A DNA stretch of 34,909 nt from Plantago elongata. Its lineage: Eukaryota; Streptophyta; Magnoliopsida; Lamiales; Plantaginaceae. Shown here piece after piece: positions 11,701 through 22,728 of this stretch (position 1 is its first letter; each line of letters begins with the position of its first letter). The stretch is from NCBI GenBank assembly GCA_036897095.1, contig JAYMSP010001203.1:1-34909 (forward strand). Direction: 5' to 3'. The notes beneath the pieces are model-generated. The model ran no database searches. It saw nothing but the letters and a program-made list of their open reading frames with translations, and was not told the DNA's origin. A program made the position numbers and the translations under genes.

Positions 11701-14700
11701 CTTATTTGGGCTGCATGGTAGAATTGTTATGAGTTGTTCATGTAGAGAAATATGTACGTTGATACTTTTGGAAATAAACAATAAAGTAATGATTGTGTTA
11801 TAGATTATCTAGCTGGTTGCAATGAACATATAATTCGTTGCAGGGGATCACTGCTCATGTATGTTGAATTTGCATTCCCCATTCTAATACATCGTTACAA
11901 AACCGCAAATGCTTTTGTTATGCTAAAGAATATACCGATGAATGTAGTTATATATTGTTGTATTTATTCCTTCATTATCAATAATGCAATGTTGAAAGCG
12001 GTTAGATATGCTGTTAGGTTAATATAATTTTAACAGCTCGTCGTGATCATTTTTGTTTGAAGGGTATGTGATTCAGATTATGTCATATATAATATATGGG
12101 TATATTGGTCTCAGATGTCCCCTACATGATTAAAAAAAAACTGCTTTGTTGTGTCTATATTCTCACGAATATGATCTCCATGGTTTTTCCTTGACAATAG
12201 TTCTGCAATGCGCAGGTTTGCCACTGGAGGAATCTCTGCTGATCTCTTTCTATCTGAAATGGATAACATAGATGATATAGCTGAGTTTAAGGATATACCG
12301 AATTCATTTGTTGGCATCCAGAGAGAGAAATACCCCCTCATTATCACATTCCACAAGTTTATGATGATGCTCGATGGCACGCTCGGTACATCATATTTTG
12401 ACAGGTTTCGTGAAGCAAGAGCTTCTTCGAATTGCGAAGCTAGAAGTTCCCGATCGGTTGCCCTTCAAACATTTATACGGAGGAGTGAGGTCACATTTGA
12501 CCGGTTCATTTCTTTCTACTGGCCTCATTTCAATTCAAAGATAACCAAAAATCTTGACCCTTCTAGAGTATTTACGGCGATAATGTCTCATATCAAAGGA
12601 GGCGTGCAAGATGGTGAAGCTTGTGACGGCAAGCGAAGTAGGGAAACATACGTCTCATTGTCTGACAATCGAGTGTCCACTATAAGTGCTGAGAAGCGGG
12701 AGATTATTTATGACATTTATCTAGACTACGAGAAAATGAAGATGGAGCGTGGTGAGTTTGATATGTCAGATTTGGTCATTGACATCCATTCCCGACTCAA
12801 TAGTGAGACGTTATTGGGTGACAAGATGCACTTTGTGTACATTGACGAAGTCCAGGACCTTAGCATGAGGCAAATTGCTATGTTCAGATATATTTGCAAA
12901 AATGTTGATGAAGGATTCGTTTTCTCTGGTGACACGGCGCAGACTATTGCAAGAGGAATTGATTTCAGGTTTGAGGATATTAGATCCTTGTTCTATAGTG
13001 AGTTTTTGTTGAAATCAAGAAACTGTGAATTCCAGGGAAGAAGAGAGAAGGGACTTATTTCAGAAACTTTTCATCTGTCCCAAAATTTCTGTACGCATAT
13101 TGGAGTGCTCAAATTAGCACAAAGCGTGATAGATCTTATTGGACATTTTTTCCCGCATTGTATCGACTTATTGCCACCTGAGAACAGCCTTATATATGGA
13201 GAACCTCCTGTTTTACTTGAGCCTGGCAGTGATGAAAATGCGATCATCACTATTTTTGGGAACACCAATAGCACCTGCGGGAAGTGGATAGGCTTTGGCG
13301 CTCAGCAAGTGATTTTGGTTCGTGATGATATATCAAAGAATGAAATTTTGAGTTACATTGGCAATCAAGCTATTGTCCTGACCATAATAGAATGCAAGGG
13401 ACTTGAGTTTCAAGTAATTGCTTCATTTTTACGACATCGTACTCTACTTTGTTTTTATTTTTCACCTTGTAATGCTACAAATATGTGTAGTTTGTGAATG
13501 ATTAACAGTTCATTAGTTATTATCTTTGTTGAGACTCATTTTTTATCCTTCTATCTCCTAGGATGTGTTGCTGTATAACTTTTTTGGCTCCTCACCGATA
13601 AGCAACCAGTGGAGGGTTTTGTATGAGTTCCTGAAAAAGAAAGGTTTGCTGGATAATACTTCTCCAGAGTCCTTCCCAAGCTTTAACGAGGCAAGGCATA
13701 CTATCTTGTGTTCTGAACTCAAGCAATTGTACGTGGCCATTACACGGACAAGGCAAAGATTGTGGATATGTGAAAAGAATGAAAATGTCTCGAAGCCTAT
13801 GTTTGATTATTGGAGGAACTCGTGCCTAGTACAAGAAAGAAAATTCGATGATTCTATTGCTGAAGCTATGCAAAGAGCTAGCAGCCCTGAAGAGTGGAAA
13901 GCTCAAGGAATGAAGGTTAGTTTTACATTTATCATGTTTCTGTGTTTTATCTCTCTGTACTTATCTTGTCAGCTAAACCTGTTTCATGCATATGCACAGC
14001 TTTTCTGGGAAAGAAACTATGTAATGGCAACAATGTGCTTTGAGAAAGCTGGTGAAGAAAAGTGGGAGAAAAGGGCCAAGGCTTCTGGCCTTCGGGCAAC
14101 TAGTGATCGTCTGCGTGATTCAAATTCAGCAGAGGCACGTGTAATGCTAATAGAAGCTGCAGAAATTTTTGAGTCTATTGGCAAAGCTGATATTGCCGCT
14201 GAGTGCTTTTGCGACTTGGGAGAATATGAAAGAGCAGGTATGTTGCGTCACTGTAGTCCTTAGAAATTGGTTTATATGTAACAAAGAATGGATATAATAT
14301 CTCTTGAAACTTGCACATTCCGGTTTACTAGAATTTTATTCTAGCTATTAAGCTCTAGACAGAATATTGATAAGATATACTCATTTCTGTCCCAATCTCA
14401 ATTTCCCACTTTCCCTTTTTCTTGTCCTAATCTCATGTCCATACCTAAATGGGAAAATCCATCTCATTCCTCATTCATTCTCTACATACTTTATACATTC
14501 CACTTTCTAGATTGTACATTTTTTAATTATTTATTTATATGGTTTGCTCTAACCCGGTGCCTAGCTCAATAAAAAAGATGATCATGGGACAGAGGGAGTA
14601 TCAAACTAGATGAAATTAACAACCATATCACGCATGATTTCTTTGCACGCGGATTCATTGCGGGCAGACCATAACATGCATGACTTCTTTGCAGGAAGGA

Positions 14701-17700
14701 CGTATCTAGAAAAATGTGGTATGTCAGAGCTAACAAAAGCTGGGGAATGTTTCATGCTAGCTGGAAGCTATAAAACTGCAGCTGAAGTTTATTGCAAGGG
14801 TAACTTTTTCAAGGAGTGCTTATCAGCTTGCACAAAGGGAAAGAATTTTCACATGGGTTTGGAGTATATCGAGAAATGGAAGCAACAGGTGGCATGGGAT
14901 AGTCGGCTTATAGAAAAACTAAGTGAATTTGACACAATTGCGCATGATTTCCTAGAAAGTTGTGCACGTGAATGTTATAAAACAGATAATAATGCCTCAA
15001 TGTTGAGATATGTACGAGCTTTCCGTACGATTGAATCAAAGCGCAACTTCTTAACGTCTCTGGACTGCCTCAGAGAGCTTCTAATTTTAGAGGAAGAATC
15101 AGGGAACTTTGACGAGGCTGCTGAGATTGCAAAGTCGACAGGAGATGTCTTGTTAGAGGTTGATCTACTGGCAAAGGGAGAAAATTATGCTGAATCTTCA
15201 TCTCTCATACTCTCGTACGTGCTCTCTCACTCTCTATGGATATCCCAAAACCAAGGTTGGTCCTTGAAGTCATTTCCTGGGAAAGAACAACTGTTGAGTA
15301 AAGCCAAATCATTTGCAAGGAATGTTTCTGAAGGCTTTTGTACTTTGATTTACAAAGAGGCAGAAAGTTTATCACATGGGCAGAGGAGCCTGTCAGAATT
15401 GATATCGAGTTACATGGATTTTAAGCAGTGCAAAAGCCATATCTACGAAATTCTTTCTGCTATGAAACTTCTCGATGCACAGTTGCAGGTTCATCCTACA
15501 AAGTATGAATGGGAATATGAATTGCCTTCTCATCCCGAAAGTTATGCGGAAGGAAAATTATTAAGGAATCAAGTTTCCAGTGGAACTCTTGTCTACGCAT
15601 GGACTCTACACAAGGAGAATATTTTGGAGGTTTTTGAATCTCTTGAGTCTCTCGAGAGTCAAGGCTATGCCAAATGTAAAGGTCCAGTGGAATTTAGTTT
15701 AAAATATTTTGGCGTGAGATTTTTGAATGAATTAAATGCCACATGTCAATTGCTGAATCCTAATGCTGAATGGGTTAAGAATGTTGATGAGAGGTTTTTG
15801 AGGAGGAATAAATACAATGCAAGTCTTGAAGCTCGCCATTTTGCTTTGGCAGCAAGGAAGTACTGGCAGAAAGAAATAATTCTTGTTGGTTTTAGAGTTT
15901 TGGGGACTCTTCAAGATCTTTATTGGGGTCTTGTCTTGAAGCGGTCACCCAAATTTTGCCGAAGTACATGTCTTATTGCCATGCATAGTGTCTCGAAGTT
16001 CTTCATGGAGACGAAGGTGCTTGACATAAAGCGACCTGATTTTTCGAGGTTGGAGGATTTCATCCAGTCTTGTATGGATTATTTTGAACTCATGTTTCCT
16101 TTGGATCCTGTCGAATCTTTATCAGAAAGCATGGTCTCCTTGCGGGAGTCAAAAGATTCGAGGAATTTACTTGAAGAAATTATGTCAAGAAATCTCGATG
16201 CAAGAAGTGTACTTACTCATAAGCAAATAGGACAGGCAGTTACTATTTGGCTAGGTTCTGGGAAACCTAGGCGTGAAGTATATGAGAAATTGATCGCAAA
16301 CATTGGTGATTTTACATCATGGAAATCATTCATTGACCTTTTATGGGGATCAAACATGAGCGATTTGGTGAAGGAAGGCTTAATATCAGATTCTCCAATA
16401 AGTTGTGATGTGAGCCAAGAGTTCCGTATAGCTCTGGAAGATACGTACATGTATGCTAATTGGAAGACACCAGACTATATTTCCCCGGATTGCTTCTTGT
16501 ATCTTGTGGAGCGACTCTTGATCTTGGTTCCTCATACTCGAGGGTTCTTTTTCACTCCAAAATCTTCATTTGTAGAATGGTTAATTTGCCACAAGGCAGA
16601 TTCTAATCCAGGTGTCACCTTAATATCAAGGAAGCCTTTCAATCCACCAAGCATTTTCGAGTTTGTGTCTTCTGTGATCCAGCAACTCACTTATAACAGT
16701 CCTGACACTTTGCACTGGGTACAGAAATCTGGTATTAATGGCAAGTACTACTTCCCCATCCTGATGCTGAGATTGGTGATGATACAATGTTTACTGTGTC
16801 TGAACTATGAATTGCCTTGGAACACACTCTACGATCTCCTCGGACGACTTGAATCATTACCCCCTCATTTCTGTGATGCTATCAGATCTTGCAAGAAGAG
16901 AGGCATGCAACAATACTTGGATGCAATTGCTAAAGCATTCAACATTATTGGGGATCCTGTTGTAATTGTAGCCCTCGATGGAAACAAGTCCAAGTTCGTG
17001 TCTCCAGATGCCATTTTCCTTGACCTGAAACTGTTCTCATGCAAGAAAGACATCATGGATTTACTCTTTCCAAGGACTGCTAAAGTGACTTCTGTCGAAA
17101 CCAATGCCACTGAAATAGCCCCAGCAGTACAGAGAATAGAACTGTGAAGCCATACAAGAACTGGAAACTTCTTCAAGAAATTTCTGACATCTTCGAGTCT
17201 TTGGGAAGAGACGGTCATAAAAGCCGTCTTCTTACAAAAAAGGTATGCAGTATTTAACTTTTTGCAAGTACTTAAGCTGGAGTGGTTTTAACTGAAAGCT
17301 GTTGATAATATGTGCCGGTTTTCAGGCGGAAGTGGAAGAGCAGGTGCATTTCTTGGTGGCTGCTGTTGACAATTTCCCAGAGATGATTAGCGATTCTGAT
17401 GCCGATGAAACTACTCTCTCTGAAGCCAACACCATGATTCAGGACTTGAAGCAACTCGTGTTTTTACTAGATAAAAGGTGAGTTATCTGAATTACAATTT
17501 GACACAAAGCTCAAGTGTGATTTCATAAGTTTGCAAGGACGAGATGATTTTACTTGCATTTTCAACTACATGCAATTTCACCATCTGAACAAAGCAACAA
17601 ACTACAATTGTTCTGTTTCTTGAACTGAATTATGTTTTGATTTGTGGACTGTGCTGATAAGCACTTGCCGGAGGTTGTAGAACTTCTGAAGAAGTTGGAT

Positions 17701-17916
17701 TCACAAAGGGTCAAATGTAAATTAATCTTCGAACTGGGTGCCCGAAAGAAGGATACCACAGAAAATGAGATTGACGACAGTGAAGATTCCGGAAAAGCCA
17801 GTGCTACGTTTGCTGCCACAAACAAGCCGCACAACCAGGAAAAGGAACGGGGTAAAGGTAAGGGAAGAAAGAACGCGAATAAGCAACGAAAGGGGAAAGG
17901 ACGTGGGAAAAAGTAA
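5738..17916 (+). CDS. Dual SF1 helicase protein (UPF1/SEN1-like plus UvrD/TRANK1-like), frame-disrupted
   Basis: Exons inferred from GT-AG borders and codon phase are: 5738-5857, 6779-7319, 7732-8913, 9011-9338, 9707-9962, 10069-10285, 10425-10780, 10965-11483, 12216-13413, 13562-13915, 14000-14237, 14695-17242, 17326-17477, and a last exon ending at 17916. The total is about 2,750 codons, the size I expect for the plant proteins usually named TPR and ankyrin repeat-containing protein 1-like. The start [18 protein letters not shown] and the following [13 protein letters not shown] match how this family opens. Two complete helicase cores lie in one chain, followed by a long helical region and a basic tail. 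Nuclear RNA or DNA unwinding is an inference from the domains; no substrate is shown. Problems: one extra base near 6922 shifts exon 2, a second shift lies at 17114-17146, and the last exon has no in-phase AG acceptor. It may therefore be a recent pseudogene, or the window carries sequence errors. All other junctions keep phase. Confidence 0.82.
6918..6926 (+). other. Probable +1 frameshift in helicase exon 2
   Basis: The upstream frame gives PFAEIESV and would then hit a TGA within six codons (RVKI-stop). The family-like sequence resumes at once in the next frame as [16 protein letters not shown]. Removing one C of the CC at 6922-6923 restores a continuous frame. No intron could be this short. 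Confidence 0.75.
7732..10285 (+). other. SF1B (UPF1/SEN1-type) helicase module
   Basis: The motifs appear in canonical order across four exons. Walker A GPPGTGKT is at 7897-7920 (about residue 276). Motif Ia is [13 protein letters not shown]. Walker B is VIDEAAQ near 8790-8810. Motif III is [11 protein letters not shown], motif [13 protein letters not shown] in the exon starting at 9011, motif [15 protein letters not shown], and motif [10 protein letters not shown], which is split by the intron after 9962. Tyr/Cys at the next junction is replaced by His-Cys (RHCLWIVGN). All ATP-binding and hydrolysis residues are present, so this half looks catalytically competent if translated. Confidence 0.9.
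10965..13915 (+). other. SF1A (UvrD/Rep-like) helicase module
   Basis: This is a second, independent P-loop module in the same gene. Walker [10 protein letters not shown] lies near 11248 (about residue 1094). Walker [10 protein letters not shown] is near 12840. Motif III is [16 protein letters not shown], motif [11 protein letters not shown], motif [13 protein letters not shown] across the 13413/13562 junction, and motif [15 protein letters not shown] near 13730. The order and spacing resemble UvrD-like helicases, with an insertion of several hundred residues between motifs I and II. That insertion includes the [13 protein letters not shown] segment that I associate with the TRANK1-like family. 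Confidence 0.88.
11484..12215 (+). other. Large helicase intron, no feature seen
   Basis: A 732-bp AT-rich intron. Its borders AAAAG|GTGAGT and GCGCAG|G join Lys-Arg to [11 protein letters not shown] in phase. No embedded gene or transposon structure is visible. Confidence 0.6.
14380..14598. mobile_element. Stowaway-type MITE inside a helicase intron
   Basis: The left end reads CTCATTTCTGTCCCA and the right end, complemented, CTCCCTCTGTCCCA. This is the CTCCCTCYGTCCC signature of Stowaway (Tc1/mariner) MITEs. The dinucleotide TA flanks both sides (14378-14379 and 14599-14600), as expected for this superfamily. The 219-bp body is AT-rich and non-coding. It lies in the intron between the exons ending at 14237 and starting at 14695, so it should be spliced out. 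Confidence 0.88.
17111..17149 (+). other. Second frame break near the end of the large helicase exon
   Basis: The frame open from 14695 ends at TGA 17145-17147 (QRIEL-stop). A different frame, closed upstream by a stop at 17111-17113, is open from 17114 to the donor at 17243 and continues in phase into the next exon ([17 protein letters not shown]). A net loss of one base, or gain of two, between 17114 and 17146 explains this. Alternatively the protein really ends at 17147. Confidence 0.6.
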
Positions 17917-18301
17917 AACCTGTAAATACCATTTTGAGCTGAACTCTGCAGATTATGTATCTCGAGTACTCGATCATATGTGATGTAAAAAATGATTTGG
18001 ATCTTGGGAATTGTTGTTGATTTGTCAAGGTTTCCGCTTTGGTTTCATCTAAATATATGCTATGTTTGATACTGGATCGTAATGCATGATATCACAACGC
18101 CACCAAGTTCACAGCAAGACGCTTCAAAAGAAAAAAAAATGTGGGCATAAGGATTATATTATATTCAATTCCTATAGTCCTACATGAACATGGCTCATAG
18201 ATTATAAATACCTCCAAAATTGCATGTCTTGGTATGACTTTCCCAACTTGGTCAAGTCTAAACTTGGTAGTTTCACGAAAGTACTGCAATATCATGTGTA
18301 G
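17917..18301. other. Convergent 3' flank between helicase and receptor-kinase genes
   Basis: Only 385 bases separate the stop codons of two genes transcribed toward each other. The stretch is AT-rich and must hold both 3' untranslated regions and polyadenylation sites, so the transcripts may overlap. No other gene is seen. Confidence 0.6.
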
Positions 18302-21300
18302 TCATATACATGATTGTGGATCACTCGATGTTGTAGCATTGTCTGATAACCTCAAGTAGACCTCATGCATTGTGGGTCGAGATCCGGGTTTTTGTTGGAG
18401 ACACTTTAAAGCTATCTTCACCAGAAGCATAATTTCAGTGGCTACTTCCTCACTAGTCGGAAAAGCAGGTCGTTGGTCGATTATGTCCCACAACATTATT
18501 CTTGAGGTCATATGCATCGACGGTGGCTCGGTTGGTGTGAACAACGAGCATATGAAATCTCCTGGATGTTTTCCCATTATTACTTCCAAAGCAAGCACGC
18601 CAAAGCTGTACACATCACATTTCTTGCTCACTTGCATAGTCAAAGCAAGTTCTGTCCAGTACAAAACAATGAAGCAGTTACTAAGAATTAGTTCGGTTTA
18701 AGTAGAATTGTGCATTTGATATTTTGAAGCATACCTGGTGCAGCATATCCAAATGTTCCAGCAAATGAGGTCCAATTAGAGGAATCTGGATTCAACAACT
18801 TAGCAGTGCCGAAATCGGAAATATGAGCCTCTTGTTCCGAATCTAAAAGAATGTTCTTGCTTGATATGTCACGGTGGATTATGGGAGGTGAGATATCATG
18901 ATGCATATAGGACAAAGCACTTGCAACTCCTTTCACAACATTCAATCTTTTGGTCCATCCGAACACCATAGCCTTCTCATCACTCCTTAGCCAACTCGCG
19001 AGGCTCCCCCCATGATAAAACTCATACACTAAGAACGTATGTCGGATATGTGAACAAAATCCATAAAGCTTGACGATGTTTCGATGCCTTATCTCTGTAA
19101 GTGCTCGAATTTCATTCATAAAACTTGAGATTTGGAGTGATCTATCTATTGTGGTATGTAGTTTCTTCACCGCAACAATATGGTCATTTGATAACTCAGC
19201 TTTATAAACACTCCCACATCCTCCTTCCCCAACACAATGCTCAGGATCAAAATTTCCTGTAGATTCGACAATATTTTCATATGCCATCTTCCCATCAAAA
19301 CTCCATATTGTGAACAAATATTCATGTTCAATTGAAATTTCGTCCATAGGGATGCTCAACTTGGTCGGCCGCAAAAATCTGACTACTACAACTGCCACAA
19401 CCAAGATTGCCAGTGACGGCAAGACAATGAAAATGATAACCCATCTTCTGCCTTTTGACATTTTCTCACTGTTCACGGTACCAGAGCAATTCTTCAAGAA
19501 AGCACTATTGCCACATAAGCCCTTATTATTCCTCAACTCGTCATATGAAGCATTTTGAAATGCTTTCAAACTAGGTAGAGGGCCGTCCAACTGATTATAT
19601 GAGATATCAATGTTTGTTAAACTTGTGAGTTGATCAAAACTTGATGGGATTGAGCCTGATAGAGAATTATGTGAGAGATTTAACATCTCAACCCTTTGCA
19701 ATTCACCTAAGTGTTGAGGTATTCCACCATATAGCATGTTCATGCTCAAATCAAGATTTTCTAAGGAACTTAATTGTCCCAGCTCCATCGGAATGCTTCC
19801 ACTCAAAGCATTGCTACTTAAATTTAAATCGATTAGCTTTTCACAAGCTGCAAGTTGTTTAGGGATGGAGCCGTTGATACCATTCCTCCCAATGCTGAAT
19901 TCGTTGAGTTCAACTAGGTTGCCGACTTCTGCTGGTATATTACCGATCAAGTTGTTATCGTTCAAATAAAGATAAATTAACGGCAACCTGAGCAAACTTT
20001 CAGGAATGGTACCAGATATTTTATTTGAACTTAGATCAAGACGTTGCAGGGCTAGTGCGTCCCCAAGTTGAGAAGGAATGGTTCCAGAAATATTATTGTG
20101 GGACATCATCATGACTCTTAGATTTTGTGAAATCCCCCAGGAAGAAGAAAGCTCGCCATGTAGGTAATTAAAACGTGTGTCAATGTAACCCAGGTTAGGA
20201 TATATGCCAAAATCTTTTGAGACATCTCCCGAGATTCGATTATTACGGAGGATGATCTCGTGCAAGCTAGAACAAGTTTTCAAGCTTTTTGACATATTAC
20301 CACTGAAATAGTTGTCCTGGAGTCTCAATGCTTCAAGTAAACCACCAAGGCACACATTTTGTGGCATGCGGCCGCTAAAGTTGTTAAAACCAAGCTGTAG
20401 AGATTGAAGAGTTGTTAGATTGTTAAATTCCTCTGGAAGGGGACCAATAAGATTGTTCATAGACAATCTTAAATGAGTAAGGGACTTTAAATTTCCTATT
20501 GTCACAGGAATTTCACCAACTAGATTATTCTGAGATAAGGTCAATCTTTCAAGAAATGTTAGGTTCCCAATCTCTTTGGGGATGGCACCAAATAAGTGGT
20601 TTATGGATATATCCAACATTCTCAAATTTGTCATCTTTCCAATGGAGGCAGGAATGGAACCCGTCAAACTGTTGGTGTCGAGAGAGATATTTATGAGTGA
20701 TGTTAACATTCCAATCTCACTAGGAATTTCACCAATCAAGTGATTGTTGTGCAAACCCAACTCTCTCAAGTTTGTCAAATTTCCGATGGAAGAAGGAATA
20801 GGACCCATGAAACTGTTATTGAAGAGATTGAGATGTGTGAGCGATGTTAAGAATCCAGTCTCTTTGGGAATTGCACCAGATAATTGATTTCCCGACAACT
20901 GTAATTCATAAAGATTTGTCAAGTTTCCAATGGAAGAAGGAATATGGCCTATGAAACTATTATTGTACAGATGGATCACTGCGAGTGATTTTAACAACCC
21001 AATCTCACTAGGGATGGGACCTGATAACAGATTAGTGGACAAATCAAGCATTTGAAGATAAGCCAAATAACAAATCGATGTTGGAATGGATCCAGTAAAA
21101 TTATTATCCGCCAAGTTTAGAACCACGAGCCCAGATGCGTTGCTAATAGCTGCTGGAATTGTACCATGGAAGTAGTTCTCATGAACGTCCAAGACTTTTA
21201 GATATTGTAAAAGTGAGAAATCAAGTTTATGAAGCATACCTACTATGCCAATGGACGGGAGGATTATTTCAGAAACCCTTCCAGCCGCGTCGCATCCAAC

Positions 21301-21522
21301 ACCATCCCAGTGGCAAGGACTTCTGCTTGCATGTCTCCAAGAAGTAAGATTTGCTTGGCTTTCGTTGTCGAAACTATGTTTCCATTCAAGAAGAACATCG
21401 GCTTCGGTTGAATTGGAGTGATTTTGAAATGTTTGTGATTGGCAAATGAATATGATGAGTATCAGGATTATCGGTATTGCAAAGGTTGTTTTTGTAAGAA
21501 ATTGGAGATGGAAAGGTTTCAT
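18302..21522 (-). CDS. LRR receptor-like kinase, MIK2-like group
   Basis: Two exons, 21522-18735 and 18651-18302 (minus), join in phase at GTFGYAAP|E across an 83-bp intron and give 1,045 residues. In order: a signal peptide (about residues 1-30, hydrophobic [10 protein letters not shown]), an N-terminal LRR cap with the CHWDGVGC cysteine pair, about twenty plant-type LRRs with the LxGxIPxxIGNL signature (about 75-660), a second cysteine pair ([10 protein letters not shown]), one membrane span (about 692-716) and a Ser/Thr kinase. Kinase landmarks are [10 protein letters not shown] near 765, [13 protein letters not shown] near 879 (an RD kinase), DFGTAK near 900, the AAPE motif split by the intron, and [17 protein letters not shown]. 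All catalytic residues are present. It is probably a plasma-membrane receptor for a peptide or wall-derived ligand. The closest group I recognise is MDIS1-interacting receptor-like kinase 2; the ligand is unknown. A kinase-domain fragment of a second copy lies upstream at 23222-23297. Confidence 0.93.
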
Positions 21523-21743
21523 TGTTGGTAAGGTACTGATGTTTCCATTCTCAAGTTAAGGATAATTTGTATTCTAGCCTAGACTAAGACACTGAATGGA
21601 TAAGGAGAGCAATTGTGATCCTCATCTAGCCTATACACTGAATGAAAGTCGTCATATACTATTCAAGATATATTTCATATAGTATTCAATAAAGTATAGT
21701 TTCTTTGAAGAAAAGTATTATTTTCTCGTTTCCTCCTCCTTTC

Positions 21744-21751
21744 ATTATATA
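21744..21751 (-). promoter_or_regulatory. Possible TATA box of the receptor kinase
   Basis: The minus strand reads TATATAAT about 220 bases upstream of the kinase ATG, which would allow a leader of roughly 190 bases. The region is AT-rich, so a chance match is possible. Confidence 0.35.
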
Positions 21752-21870
21752 GTCAAGTCAAGAAGAAGGCCCCAAAAGTCGGTACACATTAACTGAGACA
21801 GATATGATTGTAAATAGCGATGGATAGGTAAGGTGATAATTACATCGTATTGTAATTTGCAAATAAATAT

Positions 21871-22715
21871 GGAAATGGTTAAACGCGAGATATTTTTATT
21901 AAATGCATAGTACATTTTTATATATTATGAAAGGTTCAATAAATTATATAAATATAAACTTTGTACTATTTTTATAAAACTTATCAATTTATCGCATTTC
22001 AAAAATATATTACCGTATATACACTATGATACCATAACGTAATAACAGTAAATATTATAAAATCAGCAGTTATACTTTATAAATAATGATGAATTTGAGA
22101 TCTTTAAATTGTTATAATTCATAATCGTAGTCGTTAATATTTATATAATTGCTTAATAATTAAGTTCACTAACTTTAAACAAATATTTTTTTACAAAAAT
22201 TACAAATTAACTCCAATCTGACCAGAACGGTCCTGGTCAGATTTAAACCTGACCAGGACCGTGTCCTGGCCAAATTTGAACCTGGCGCGTATCCTGGCCA
22301 GGTTTAAGGTCCTGGTTAGGTTTAAATCTAACCAGGACGAAGTGTTCCATTTTTTTTTAAAAATTTTTAATTTTTTTTAAAGCTCCGCCATATTTGGGCG
22401 GAGCTGTGCAGCTCCAAAACGGAACAGCCAAGCTCCGACCAGTTGGTCGGAGTAATGGCCGGAGCTCCGGTTATGAATCTTCGTGTGTGTTCGTTCTTTG
22501 TTCTTCGTTCTTCGTGTTGTTTCAAAGTTTTTCGATTTATTTGTTCAGATAATATGATTGGATTAAATAAACATATTTAGATATTTTTATAGATAAAATT
22601 ATAAATTATTTATAATTATAGAACTATTTATAAATTATAATAGTTGTTGTGTTGTTTGTAACATATAAAAATGCATTATGTGTTGAATAAAAATTGTCTC
22701 CTGTTTAACATTGCT
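21871..22715. mobile_element. Candidate 845-bp non-autonomous MULE-like insertion
   Basis: The 9-bp word AATAAATAT occurs on both sides (21862-21870 and 22716-22724). The left end reads AAATGGTTAAACGCGAG, and the complemented right end CAATGTTAAACAGGAG, an imperfect inverted repeat. A duplicated copy of this region (23417-23460) runs straight from GTAATTTGCAAATAA into CGATGCAGAATTGC, so it looks like the uninserted state. The centre (22206-22475) is GC-rich with strong hairpins: AGCTCCGCC/GGCGGAGCT, CTCCGACCA/TGGTCGGAG, and repeated CCTGGTCAG/CTGACCAGG words. There is no transposase. A 9-bp duplication points to Mutator-like elements, but the AT-rich target word weakens the evidence. Confidence 0.5.
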
Positions 22716-22728
22716 AATAAATATTCAA

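Larger units (their letters stand above)
14000..17916 (+). other. Helical C-terminal region and basic tail of the dual helicase
   Basis: The exons from 14000 on encode Ala/Glu/Leu-rich helical hairpins (for example [19 protein letters not shown] and [20 protein letters not shown]) that resemble TPR-type helical pairs, followed by a long helical region without catalytic motifs. The last exon ends in a low-complexity Lys/Gly/Arg tail ([21 protein letters not shown]), plausibly nucleic-acid binding or a nuclear signal. The frame of the big exon stops at 17147, while the flanking codons [20 protein letters not shown] continue in another frame to a donor at 17243. Confidence 0.7.

Noticed and set aside
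17084-17149. Explaining the 17.1-kb frame break by a 66-bp intron
   Set aside because: The donor and acceptor contexts are poor, the size is below usual plant introns, and the acceptor has no pyrimidine tract. A simple indel is more likely.
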